Source: an uncultured Prevotellaceae bacterium
GTDB lineage: Bacteria > Bacteroidota > Bacteroidia > Bacteroidales > Bacteroidaceae
Assembly (NCBI GenBank): GCA_900313615.1
Contig: OMRP01000010.1
Location: 1 to 64,000, forward strand
DNA: 64,000 nucleotides
Direction: 5' to 3'
Shown in pieces: positions 8,640 to 17,178 of this stretch; position 1 is the stretch's first letter, and each line of letters opens with the position of its first letter. The notes under the pieces were generated by a model, which had not been told where the DNA came from, did no database searches, and saw only the letters and a list, made by a program, of their open reading frames with translations. A program made the translations under genes and the position numbers.

Positions 8640-11600
8640 CTATCTCGCCAACTGCCCTCCACGACTTTGGTATGTTCCCATCAGACTGCTTGCCTCATTG
8701 TAATGTTTATCCACCCAACCTTCGTCAACGGTCTGCATAGATTCGATAATGGCCGAGAGGAACATCATGTGCATCTGGCACTCGCGCTGATAAGTGAAGA
8801 AATCGGCTTGGTCGAGGTTCATGTACCAACTCAGATATTGCTTCGAGGTCTTCCACATCTGTTCGGACACATGTGTGGCTTTAGCCTTGTCGCCAACGGC
8901 ACCATAGGCTTTGATGAGGTCCAAACCGCCACTGAGATACTCGTGAGGCACATTGTACTCCGGCATCTCTTTCTCCATCTTCGCCAATACTTGCTTGGCT
9001 TTGTCTATGTCGCCGCGGTTGGCTAAGGCAAGAGCTAACTGGGCAAACAGACGCTTGTGAGTGCAGCACATGCGGTAGATGGTCTGGTCTAAGTAAAGAC
9101 CTTTTTCGCTCAAACCGCCATACTTGAACTTGTTCATCATCATGTCGTAGGTCTTGTCCACATCGAATTTGTCTTCACCCTTCGTGGTGAACGGTGTGAT
9201 ACGGTAAGCAAGGCCTTCCTGGATGGTGTTGTCGCCAAGGTTCATGTAATTCTCGTCGCCTACGGTGATGGCTACATAGATAGGACGGGTCCAGTTGCAC
9301 TGGGAGAGCATCTCCAGAATCATCAAGTCGCCCTTGCCCAATGAACGGTGTCCCTTCAGCGATATAACCATCTTGTCGGGTATGCTGTCGCCGGGAATCA
9401 TCATTCCGCTCTTCTTCACGGCTTCCTTGTCGATGGTCATATAGACACTGTCGGTGGGTATTACTTGAACCTTTTCGGCACTGGCTCCATTGGCAAGACC
9501 GAACATAGCGTTCATATAGGCTTGTTGCTCAGCACTGACGTCCCCTCGAACCCATATTTTTAGAATGTTCTTCAACTCAAACGGGTCGTCGCCAAACACT
9601 TTCTTCGCTCCCTCTGGGTCGCGTTTATAAAGGTCGAGGATACCTTGCTTCAAGTCGGGCTGTATGCTTATCACTTCATTGGTGCCGGCACAATAGTCCA
9701 AACGGGGCCATGTCAATGGCACTGCAGGCGAATCGTAAGCGGGACGCTTCATCTGGTCGATGTACCAATCAGTCTGCAAATAACTGAGGTTGCACACGCG
9801 AGCATCGGTGCGCTCACCTTCCACTTCTTGGTTGTACCACAAGGGGAAAGTGTCGTTGTCGCCATTGGTGTAGATAATTGGATAGCCGCTCTCCTGCAAC
9901 GACATTAAGTAGTTCCTGCCAAAGTCACGACAACAATAACGTCCGCTGCGGTCATGGTCATCCCAAGTCTGCGACACCATCTGGATGGGCACCAACAGAC
10001 AGACGGCGCCCACCACGGCGGCAGCGAGTGTTCCCTTCACGTTGATGCGTTTCAACAGGTCAATCAAGGCTACAACGCCTAGACCGCACCAAATGGCAAA
10101 GGCATAGAACGAACCGGCATAAGCGTAATCTCGTTCGCGGGGCTGGTTCGGGGTCTGGTTCAGATAGAGCACAATGGCCAGTCCTGTCATGAAGAACAGG
10201 AAGAATACAATCCAGAACTGTCGGATGCCGCGCTGACCACGGAAGGCTTGCCAGAACAGACCGATGAGGCCGAGCAACAGGGGCAGACAGTAGAACACAT
10301 TATGTCCTTTGTTGTTCTTCAAATCGTCAGGCAATGTCTCTTGATTGCCCAAACGGGCATTGTCGATAAAGGGGATGCCGGTAATCCAGTTGCCGTGTTC
10401 CAGTTCGCCGTAACTCTGTATGTCGTTTTGACGGCCTGCAAAATTCCACATGAAATAACGCCAATACATAAAGTTACACTGGTACGAGAGGAAGAATTTT
10501 AGGTTCTCAATGAATGTGGGCATCTTAACTGGGTCCATACCATAGGCAGAGGGTACGTATTTGCCAGTCACTCCACCCATCCAACTCTCATACGACTGGG
10601 CATGGGCGGCACTATACATGCGTGGGAAGAACATGTTCTGTACATATACAGCATTTTCCTTGCGGCTTACGATGAAATAAGAGTCGGGCTCATCGGCACT
10701 GGCCTTCTCCTTGCGCTGCCAGATGGGCGCTCCGCCTGACATCTTCACGTGACCGTCATCGGTGGCGGCATATTCTGAGGTGTAGGCCTGGCCGTAGAGC
10801 AATGGACGATAGCCATATTGGTCACGGCTGAGGTAGTTGCCTAAAGTAAAAATATCCTCGGGTGAGTTTTGGTCCATCGGCGGGTTGGCTGATGAACGGA
10901 TAACTATCACGGCATAGGTGGAATAGCCAATCATCAGCATCAGCATGCAAAGGGTGATGGTATTCTTCATACGGGCGGTAACGTATGCCACTCCGTCTTT
11001 GCGAGTGCGCCTCAAGAAGAAATAAATCAAGGCGAGCACGACAATTCCTATGAAGAAAGCACTCCAGCCATAACCGTAGAAAGGAATACCCAACATGGCG
11101 ATGGCAAGGATGAACGATACGTTTTGGCGCTTGAGACTCTTGTCTTGGTAACTTTCGCGAATAGCCCACAGAACCACGGCCACCAATAGGATGATATAGA
11201 TAATCAAACCGGTATTGAACGACATGCCGAGGGTGTTCACGAAGAACAACTCAAACCAACCGCCTACGGTGATGATGCCAGGAACAACGCCATAAAGTAC
11301 GGCTGCGACAATCACCGCCGACACAATCAGGGCAAACAACGATCCTTTGAGGTTGGCATTGGGATAGCGCTTGTAATAGTAAACAAGTACGATGGCGGGG
11401 ATGCACAACAGGTTCAGAAGGTGTACACCAATGCTCAGACCTGTCATATAGGCTATGAGCACCAGGTAACGGTCGCTGTGAGGCTCATCGGCATGGTCTT
11501 CCCATTTCAATATCAGCCAGAACACCACAGCGGTGAAAGCGGATGAATAGGCGTAAACCTCACCCTCAACGGCACTGAACCAGAAAGTATCACTCCAAGT

Positions 11601-11993
11601 GTATATCAATGCACCAACAAGACCAGAAGCCTCAATGGCGATAAGTTTGGCGGTGGTCAACTCCGACCAGTCCTTCAAAATCAAACGTCTGGCCAAATGG
11701 GTGATGGTCCAGAAAAGGAACAAAATACACAACGCACTCAAAAGGGCGTTCATGATATTCACTAGGTAGGCCACTGTCGACGGGTCGCTCGTAAACTGTG
11801 AGAACAGGTTAGCGGTCAACATGAAGAATGGGGCGCCTGGGGGATGGCCTACTTCGAGTTTATAACCGGTGAGGATAAATTCCGGACAGTCCCAAAAACT
11901 GGCTGTCGGCTCTACGGTCGAACAATACGTCACGGCGGCAATCAAAAAGGCCAACCATCCCAACGCATTGTCTACCAATCTGTACTTTTTCAT
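8640..11993 (-). CDS. DUF2723 polytopic membrane protein, putative glycosyltransferase
   Basis: The protein has 1117 residues. About a dozen membrane segments occupy the first 700 residues, and a soluble helical C-terminus with repeat-like pairs follows (a TPR-like stretch near residue 985). The N-terminus matches DUF2723: a first helix, then TASFWDCPEFI and VGHPPGAPFF, where acidic residues lie in the first external loop as in GT-C fold glycosyltransferases. The human DUF2723 relative TMEM260 is a protein O-mannosyltransferase, so a role in Bacteroidetes protein O-glycosylation or lipid-linked sugar transfer is a reasonable inference, not shown here. It begins the operon with the deacetylase and queG and is preceded by a duplicated promoter repeat. 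Confidence 0.85.
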   Translation of the reverse strand: MKKYRLVDNALGWLAFLIAAVTYCSTVEPTASFWDCPEFILTGYKLEVGHPPGAPFFMLTANLFSQFTSDPSTVAYLVNIMNALLSALCILFLFWTITHLARRLILKDWSELTTAKLIAIEASGLVGALIYTWSDTFWFSAVEGEVYAYSSAFTAVVFWLILKWEDHADEPHSDRYLVLIAYMTGLSIGVHLLNLLCIPAIVLVYYYKRYPNANLKGSLFALIVSAVIVAAVLYGVVPGIITVGGWFELFFVNTLGMSFNTGLIIYIILLVAVVLWAIRESYQDKSLKRQNVSFILAIAMLGIPFYGYGWSAFFIGIVVLALIYFFLRRTRKDGVAYVTARMKNTITLCMLMLMIGYSTYAVIVIRSSANPPMDQNSPEDIFTLGNYLSRDQYGYRPLLYGQAYTSEYAATDDGHVKMSGGAPIWQRKEKASADEPDSYFIVSRKENAVYVQNMFFPRMYSAAHAQSYESWMGGVTGKYVPSAYGMDPVKMPTFIENLKFFLSYQCNFMYWRYFMWNFAGRQNDIQSYGELEHGNWITGIPFIDNARLGNQETLPDDLKNNKGHNVFYCLPLLLGLIGLFWQAFRGQRGIRQFWIVFFLFFMTGLAIVLYLNQTPNQPRERDYAYAGSFYAFAIWCGLGVVALIDLLKRINVKGTLAAAVVGAVCLLVPIQMVSQTWDDHDRSGRYCCRDFGRNYLMSLQESGYPIIYTNGDNDTFPLWYNQEVEGERTDARVCNLSYLQTDWYIDQMKRPAYDSPAVPLTWPRLDYCAGTNEVISIQPDLKQGILDLYKRDPEGAKKVFGDDPFELKNILKIWVRGDVSAEQQAYMNAMFGLANGASAEKVQVIPTDSVYMTIDKEAVKKSGMMIPGDSIPDKMVISLKGHRSLGKGDLMILEMLSQCNWTRPIYVAITVGDENYMNLGDNTIQEGLAYRITPFTTKGEDKFDVDKTYDMMMNKFKYGGLSEKGLYLDQTIYRMCCTHKRLFAQLALALANRGDIDKAKQVLAKMEKEMPEYNVPHEYLSGGLDLIKAYGAVGDKAKATHVSEQMWKTSKQYLSWYMNLDQADFFTYQRECQMHMMFLSAIIESMQTVDEGWVDKHYNEASSLMGTYQSRGGQLAR

Positions 11994-12035
11994 CCGAAAA
12001 ATATGTTTATTTTGATTATTCCGAAATAATGGCTA

Positions 12036-12067
12036 CAAAATTACTGCAAGGCGAGCGAAAAACCAAA
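12036..12067 (-). promoter_or_regulatory. Promoter of the DUF2723 operon, proximal copy
   Basis: On the minus strand a TTTG (12064-12067) lies exactly 20 bp ahead of TAATTTTG (12036-12043), a full match to the Bacteroidetes -33/-7 consensus. The expected transcript start is near 12029, about 36 bases ahead of the start codon at 11993. Confidence 0.75.
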
Positions 12068-12180
12068 AATATTTGAGTTTTTCAGAGCCATAGCGTAATT
12101 TCTGCAAAAATACTGCAAGTTGAGCGAAAAACCAAAAATATTTGAGTTTTTCCGAAGCACTGCGAATAATATTACAAAAA
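12043..12180. repeat. Two-copy 69-bp tandem repeat carrying promoters
   Basis: Copies begin at 12043 and 12112 with ACTGCAAG and share the core GAGCGAAAAACC plus AAAAATATTTGAGTTTTTC. Each copy contains a hairpin (GAAAAAC/GTTTTTC arms with an inner CAAA/TTTG). Each also provides a -33 TTTG and an adjacent -7 TAnnTTTG on the minus strand. The copies diverge at their left ends and at a few single bases. Confidence 0.8.
12105..12136 (-). promoter_or_regulatory. Second, distal copy of the DUF2723 promoter
   Basis: TTTG (12133-12136) and TATTTTTG (12105-12112) on the minus strand are again separated by 20 bp. This is the same arrangement as in the proximal copy 69 bp away, and it gives two start points in tandem. 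Confidence 0.65.
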
Positions 12181-12217
12181 GTATCCTTATATCCATTAAA
12201 TAAAAACTTTGTTACGA

Positions 12218-12670
12218 CTAAAACAGCAAATTAGCTCCTTGCATTACCAACACGTACCGCAATAATTTACCAACTAATGTACTGAAAGCTGTAATCGGTA
12301 GGTTGGCACGCATAAGCCCCAAGAGGATGCTAATGGCGGTGCCTATTAGTGGTAGAAAAGCGAAAAAGCCCATCCATGCCCCGCGACCGCCAAGGAAACG
12401 CTGGGCTTTGTCAAGCGTCTCTTTCTTCACATGGAGGTATCGCTCTATCCATTCTATCTTGCCCATATGCCCAACCCCATAGTTGAACATGCTGCCCAAC
12501 CAGTTGCCGAGAGTTCCGTAGATGGCCAAGGGCCATGGCTCAAGACCATAATACAGCAGACCGACCATTACAGCCTCACTGCTGAAAGGGAAAAAACTGC
12601 CGGCCACGAAGGCGGCAATGAGCATTCCCCAGTAACCGTAGTTGACTAAAAGATCAGTGAGGGCATCCAT
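12218..12670 (-). CDS. VTT/DedA-type membrane protein (YqaA family)
   Basis: The protein has 150 residues with about four membrane segments. The family pattern of VTT (SNARE-associated Golgi/DedA) proteins is visible: a re-entrant loop region FVAGSFFPFSSEAV, then a G-rich turn (GNWLGSMFNYGVG) and a late FLPLIGTAISILLGLMR segment with a conserved glycine and arginine. DedA relatives act as lipid flippases or support proton-motive-force balance. The YqaA branch is uncharacterised. It starts 25 bases inside the end of the upstream membrane protein gene and is the last gene of the cysE-to-yqaA run. Confidence 0.8.
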   Translation of the reverse strand: MDALTDLLVNYGYWGMLIAAFVAGSFFPFSSEAVMVGLLYYGLEPWPLAIYGTLGNWLGSMFNYGVGHMGKIEWIERYLHVKKETLDKAQRFLGGRGAWMGFFAFLPLIGTAISILLGLMRANLPITAFSTLVGKLLRYVLVMQGANLLF

Positions 12671-13587
12671 AGGTTATAAGCGGCAATGGAGAACGATAAC
12701 AATAATAAGAAATAGAAGGCGATGTTCGTCAGCCATGTACGGGTGAGGGTGATGAAATGGGCCAACAAAGGGGCGGTGTTTACAATGAGCATACCCATCA
12801 ATGGCTCGTAATGCTGAGGTTGTAGCACAAGGAATAACAACGACATCACATCCATCAGGATGAACACCTCATAAAGCATACGGGTTTGTATCTTGTCGCT
12901 GTAACTATTGCGCATGTAATGGATGATGCCAATGAGGGCGCAAAGGGCAACAAAACCGAAGGTCACCAGTTGATGTTCACTGACCTCACTGTAGTTGAAT
13001 AGGGGGACAAAATGGCTTATCTCCATAGCTTGGTCTGTAAAGAAATGGAGGTCGCCGGTGAAGATGCCGTAGCCGGCAAGAAACCAATAGGGTGTGAGAA
13101 ACCCGAGAAGCGAGGCGAAAAAGGTCTTGGCATTCAAAGCATAGAGGTTGAAAGCCATGGCACCCCATAGGAATGGTATGAAAAACACAACCTGTGGAAA
13201 GACAAGGCTGGCAAGACCAACGCAGAGAAAACCGTAAAACACCCAACCTGATGACTTGCGCTGCTGATAGCAACGGAAAAGCATCGTATACAATGCGGCG
13301 GTGCATAAAGTGATGATGCCCATGCGAAGGCTAGGAAAAAGGGGGTTGGCGGCGATGAGTAACAGCAGGAAACTGCCACTCACCATCTTGCTGTATACAC
13401 GCAACAGTTGGTTGGCATTGTTCAGCTCAATCAATAGATAGGTCGACATGCCCAAACAGATCGCTTGCATCCACAAACGCTCTTCCCAAAGACCACAGCA
13501 TACCCAGGTGGCTAAAGTAACCACCATCAGGAAGGGCAGGGCAAACCTGCTCTCCGCAAAGATATTCTGAAATCGCTTGAATGCCAC
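12646..13587 (-). CDS. Polytopic membrane protein of unknown function
   Basis: The protein has 313 residues with about nine or ten hydrophobic segments spread evenly, short basic loops and no catalytic motif that I recognise. Similar proteins accompany purD and yqaA-like genes in Bacteroidales as far as I recall, but no function is known to me. It overlaps the next gene by 25 bases, which suggests translational coupling and perhaps a shared membrane role with the VTT protein. It lies 61 bases after purD, across a degenerate TTTTAC tract. Confidence 0.7.
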   Translation of the reverse strand: MAFKRFQNIFAESRFALPFLMVVTLATWVCCGLWEERLWMQAICLGMSTYLLIELNNANQLLRVYSKMVSGSFLLLLIAANPLFPSLRMGIITLCTAALYTMLFRCYQQRKSSGWVFYGFLCVGLASLVFPQVVFFIPFLWGAMAFNLYALNAKTFFASLLGFLTPYWFLAGYGIFTGDLHFFTDQAMEISHFVPLFNYSEVSEHQLVTFGFVALCALIGIIHYMRNSYSDKIQTRMLYEVFILMDVMSLLFLVLQPQHYEPLMGMLIVNTAPLLAHFITLTRTWLTNIAFYFLLLLSFSIAAYNLWMPSLIF

Positions 13588-13589
13588 AG

Positions 13590-13646
13590 CGCTTTTACCC
13601 TTTTACTTTTTTACTTTTTACCTTTTTACCTTTTTACTCTTTTACC
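13590..13646. repeat. Degenerate TTTTAC low-complexity tract
   Basis: The sequence between purD and the downstream membrane gene is a run of imperfect units such as TTTTACC and TTTTTAC. Similar tracts lie at 18771-18830 and 41183-41232. They have no coding capacity and mark gene ends on the minus strand. Confidence 0.7.
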
Positions 13647-13648
13647 CA

Positions 13649-14917
13649 TCAAAGGTCTTTCCCTATATCGCTGCGGAAATATTTGTCGGTGAAATGTATC
13701 TTGCCGGCTTCTTCAAAACTCTTCTTCAGTGCGGCGGCTTTGTCTGTTCCATAACTGCTCACGGCGATGACGCGACCACCGGCCGTAACTACTTCTCCGT
13801 CTTTCATGGCGGTACCACTATGGAATACAATGCTGCCGTCTACTGTATCCAAACCACTGATGGGATAGCCTTTTTTGTAGAATTGTGGGTAACCGCCACT
13901 CACAAGCATCACACACACGGCAGCACGCTCGTCAAACTCTACATGGCATTTGTCTAACGTGCCTTTGGCCACTCCTTCAAACAAGTCCACAATGTCGCTC
14001 TTCAGACGGAGCATGACGGTCTCTGTCTCGGGGTCACCCATGCGACAGTTATATTCGATGACCATCGGGTCGCCCCCTACATTGATAAGACCAAAGAAAA
14101 TGAAACCTTTGTAGTCGATGCCTTCACTGGCCAGACCTTCTACTGTAGGACGGATGATGCGGTCTTCCACCTTCTTCATCCACTCATCTGTGGCAAAAGG
14201 AACTGGGCTGACACTGCCCATGCCGCCAGTGTTAAGGCCAGTGTCGCCTTCGCCAATACGCTTGTAGTCCTTGGCTTCGGGAAGTATTTGGTAATGCTTG
14301 CCATCGGTAAGAACAAACACCGAGCATTCTATGCCGCTCAGAAACTCTTCAATCACCACCTGGGCTGAGGCTTGGCCGAACATGCCGCCGAGCATCTCCT
14401 TCAGCTCCTTCTTGGCCTCTTCCAAAGTGGGAAGGATAAGCACTCCTTTGCCGGCACATAGTCCGTCGGCCTTTAGCACATAAGGAGGCTGCAAACTCTC
14501 TAAGAAACGCAAACCTTCGTCTAGTGTTGTGCCGTCAAAGGTATGGTAACGGGCAGTGGGGATTTGATGGCGCATCATGAATGCTTTGGCAAAGTTCTTG
14601 GAACCTTCCAACTGGGCGCCTGATTGTGAGGGACCGATGACGGCAATATGCCGTGTAGCGTCATCGCTAGCAAAGGCATCGTAGATACCTTTCACCAATG
14701 GGTCTTCAGGACCGACAACCACCATCTTCACGTCGTGCGACAACGCAAATGATTTCAGTGCCTCAAAATCGTCGGCTTTGATGTTTACATTCTCACCGCA
14801 ATTACCTGTGCCAACATTGCCGGGGGCAATGTATAGCTTATCTACTCGTGCGCTCTGCGCTATTTTCCATGCTAAGGCGTGCTCCCTGCCGCCACTGCCT
14901 AATAACAAAATATTCAT
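13649..14917 (-). CDS. purD: Phosphoribosylamine-glycine ligase
   Basis: The protein has 422 residues, the normal GARS length. It joins glycine to phosphoribosylamine with ATP in step two of purine synthesis. The N-terminal [12 protein letters not shown] motif, the ATP-grasp segment [12 protein letters not shown], and the metal/ATP-binding stretch [10 protein letters not shown] are all present. The start ATG gives [10 protein letters not shown], the classic N-terminus. It lies 86 bases after the DPP-IV gene on the same strand. The gap holds a dispersed AATTCGTG-type repeat, so a separate promoter is possible but none matching the consensus was seen. Confidence 0.96.
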   Translation of the reverse strand: MNILLLGSGGREHALAWKIAQSARVDKLYIAPGNVGTGNCGENVNIKADDFEALKSFALSHDVKMVVVGPEDPLVKGIYDAFASDDATRHIAVIGPSQSGAQLEGSKNFAKAFMMRHQIPTARYHTFDGTTLDEGLRFLESLQPPYVLKADGLCAGKGVLILPTLEEAKKELKEMLGGMFGQASAQVVIEEFLSGIECSVFVLTDGKHYQILPEAKDYKRIGEGDTGLNTGGMGSVSPVPFATDEWMKKVEDRIIRPTVEGLASEGIDYKGFIFFGLINVGGDPMVIEYNCRMGDPETETVMLRLKSDIVDLFEGVAKGTLDKCHVEFDERAAVCVMLVSGGYPQFYKKGYPISGLDTVDGSIVFHSGTAMKDGEVVTAGGRVIAVSSYGTDKAAALKKSFEEAGKIHFTDKYFRSDIGKDL

Positions 14918-14954
14918 ATTTTGAGCTTGTATTATTAGTTAGATATCTTCGTAA

Positions 14955-14999
14955 AATTCGTGTTCGTCGTTTGTGAAATTCGTGTAATTTGTAGTGAAA
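14955..14999. repeat. Dispersed AATTCGTGTTCGT repeat, copy 1
   Basis: Reads AATTCGTGTTCGT, then TTTGTGAAATTCGT and TAATTTGTAGTGAAAA. A second version occurs at 35774-35850 between unrelated genes. It lies between purD and the peptidase gene and has no coding potential. Confidence 0.65.
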
Positions 15000-15003
15000 A
15001 AAC

Positions 15004-17178
15004 TCACTTCAGATAATCATCAAAGTACTGGCTGATACGTTCATGCAGATGGGTGCTCTGATGACCTCGCATATTGTGGGGCTCGCCTGGGTACACGAAG
15101 AAATCGGGTTGCGTGCCTTCTTGGATACAGGCGGCAATGAACGACAGACAGTGCTGGGGCACAACCGTGGCATCATTGTAACCGGTGATAATCTGTAACT
15201 TGCCTTTCAGGTCTTTGGCACGGTGAAGGAGCGAGGTCTGCTCGTATCCCTCGGCATTTGTCTGGGGGGTATCCATATACCGCTCGCCATACATCACCTC
15301 ATACCATTTCCAGTCTATCACGGGGCCACCGGCAACACCAACCTTGAAAACCTCAGGGTGGTTCACCATCAGCGTGATGGTCATGAAACCGCCGAAACTC
15401 CAACCGTGGACACCCATGCGGTCGCTGTCTACGTAAGGCAATGAACGAAGGAACTCGACTCCCTTCATTTGGTCGGCCATCTCTGCCTGACCCAAATGGC
15501 GGAACGTCACTTGCTCAAAGTCGCGTCCACGGTTCTCGGAACCACGGTTGTCGAGTATGAAAAGCACGTACCCCTTCTGGGCCATATAGGTTTCCCAACT
15601 GCGACTGCTGTAGTGCCATGAGGCGTCAACGCAATGGGCATGGGGACCGCCATAAACGTAGATGATGGTGGGATATTTCTTTGAGGGGTCGAAATGGGTG
15701 GGTTTCACCATCCGATAATACAGGTCCGTTGTGCCATCTGCGGCTTTGATGGTGCCGCTCTCGTAGGTGGGCACCTCATAGTCTTTCCATGGGTCGGCGG
15801 CATGGAGCCAGTTAAAACGCGGGTTCTTGCTACCAAGGGAGAGTATATCAATGTCGCGTGGAGTGGTGGGCGCAGAGGAGATATCGCAAAGATAGCTACC
15901 GCTTTTACTCAATTCGCCATGATGATAGCCCTGTCCATTGTCCAGTAGCGTGCGCTTGCCGTTGCCAATGTTCACCTCGTAGAAATTGGCTTGGATGGGG
16001 TCCTTCTCGTTGCTTAGGATGATGGCTGACTTCCTCTTCTCGTTGAAACCAGAAAGTTCCATGACGACCCAATTGCCTTTCGTCAACTGCTTCAGCATCT
16101 TACCGTCGGTATTGTAGAGGTAAAGGTGGTTATAGCCGTCACGCTGACTCTGAAGGATGAATTTGTTTGAATCCCAGGGTAAAAAGGTGATGGGATGCAG
16201 GGGCTCTACATACTTGTCGCTGGTCTCGCGATACAACTCGCCTTTCTTCTTGCCAGTCACGGCATCATAACTGGTCAGACGGCAATCATTCTGGTCGCGG
16301 TTCAACTCAAACAAGTATATTGTGCTGCCGTCCGGACTCCATTGGATATTGGTGAAATAGCGGTCGGTGGGGTCTCCGGCATCAAGATACACCACACGGT
16401 CGGTATTTAGGTCGAACACACCGACAGTAACCTTGTGCGAGGTCTCTCCGGCCATGGGGTATTTGTCGGGCTTGTAACTGGCTATGCGGGGGTCGATGTC
16501 TACCTGGGGGTAGTCGGCAACCATACTTTGGTCCATGCGATAGAAGGCAAGACGACGTCCATCATTGCTCCAAAAAGTGCCTTTCTCTATGCCAAACTCA
16601 TCGCGGTGGACACTTTGGCCGTAAACCAATTCACGGCTGCCATCACGACTCAATTGGTGTAGACGACCTTCTCCATCAGTGACGTAGAGGTTGTGGTCGG
16701 AAACGAATGCCACGGCACGTGAAGCGCTGTTCCAGTCTTCACTGCTTTCATGAAGACCATTAACCTGTCGACTCTGGCGCCACACACAACGTTTCTGTTG
16801 CCAGTCTACCAACAGACGCTCTTGTTTGCTGCTGAGCAAAACAAGCGGTTCATCGGGATAGGGGAACGTGGCATAGTAGAAATGGCGGATACGGGTGCTG
16901 TCCACAGTGCCTGCCCAGTCATTCAGTTCCACAAGTTGGAACAACAAGGTCTCTTCGCCTGTCTGCTTGTTCACTATAGAGCAGTGATCGTATTCGGTGC
17001 GCACCAACTCATCGCCCCACCAAGCGGTGTAGCGGTTTTCGGGTATCATGTTGTAATAGTTGGTGCCGCCGTAGTTCAGGTCTTCTAACGTGAATTGTTT
17101 CTTCTGGGCCATGGTATTTGTGGATAAGAGCAATAACAAGGGAAGAATGGCTGACCATAGGTGCTTATTCGTCATCAT
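15004..17178 (-). CDS. Secreted dipeptidyl-peptidase IV-like S9B serine peptidase
   Basis: From ATG 17178 the protein has 724 residues. A signal peptide (LWSAILPLLLLLSTNTMAQ) leads into an eight-bladed propeller to about residue 470 and an alpha/beta hydrolase domain. The catalytic triad is visible as GWSFGG (Ser594), ITGYNDATV (Asp) and GEPHNM (His). This is the size and pattern of Porphyromonas DPP-IV and prolyl tripeptidyl peptidase, periplasmic enzymes that cut X-Pro dipeptides or tripeptides during growth on protein. The frame stays open back to 17460, but that stretch only mirrors the methyltransferase C-terminus. A strong AAGGAGG five bases ahead of 17178 decides the start, which overlaps the preceding stop by 14 bases. 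Confidence 0.93.
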   Translation of the reverse strand: MMTNKHLWSAILPLLLLLSTNTMAQKKQFTLEDLNYGGTNYYNMIPENRYTAWWGDELVRTEYDHCSIVNKQTGEETLLFQLVELNDWAGTVDSTRIRHFYYATFPYPDEPLVLLSSKQERLLVDWQQKRCVWRQSRQVNGLHESSEDWNSASRAVAFVSDHNLYVTDGEGRLHQLSRDGSRELVYGQSVHRDEFGIEKGTFWSNDGRRLAFYRMDQSMVADYPQVDIDPRIASYKPDKYPMAGETSHKVTVGVFDLNTDRVVYLDAGDPTDRYFTNIQWSPDGSTIYLFELNRDQNDCRLTSYDAVTGKKKGELYRETSDKYVEPLHPITFLPWDSNKFILQSQRDGYNHLYLYNTDGKMLKQLTKGNWVVMELSGFNEKRKSAIILSNEKDPIQANFYEVNIGNGKRTLLDNGQGYHHGELSKSGSYLCDISSAPTTPRDIDILSLGSKNPRFNWLHAADPWKDYEVPTYESGTIKAADGTTDLYYRMVKPTHFDPSKKYPTIIYVYGGPHAHCVDASWHYSSRSWETYMAQKGYVLFILDNRGSENRGRDFEQVTFRHLGQAEMADQMKGVEFLRSLPYVDSDRMGVHGWSFGGFMTITLMVNHPEVFKVGVAGGPVIDWKWYEVMYGERYMDTPQTNAEGYEQTSLLHRAKDLKGKLQIITGYNDATVVPQHCLSFIAACIQEGTQPDFFVYPGEPHNMRGHQSTHLHERISQYFDDYLK

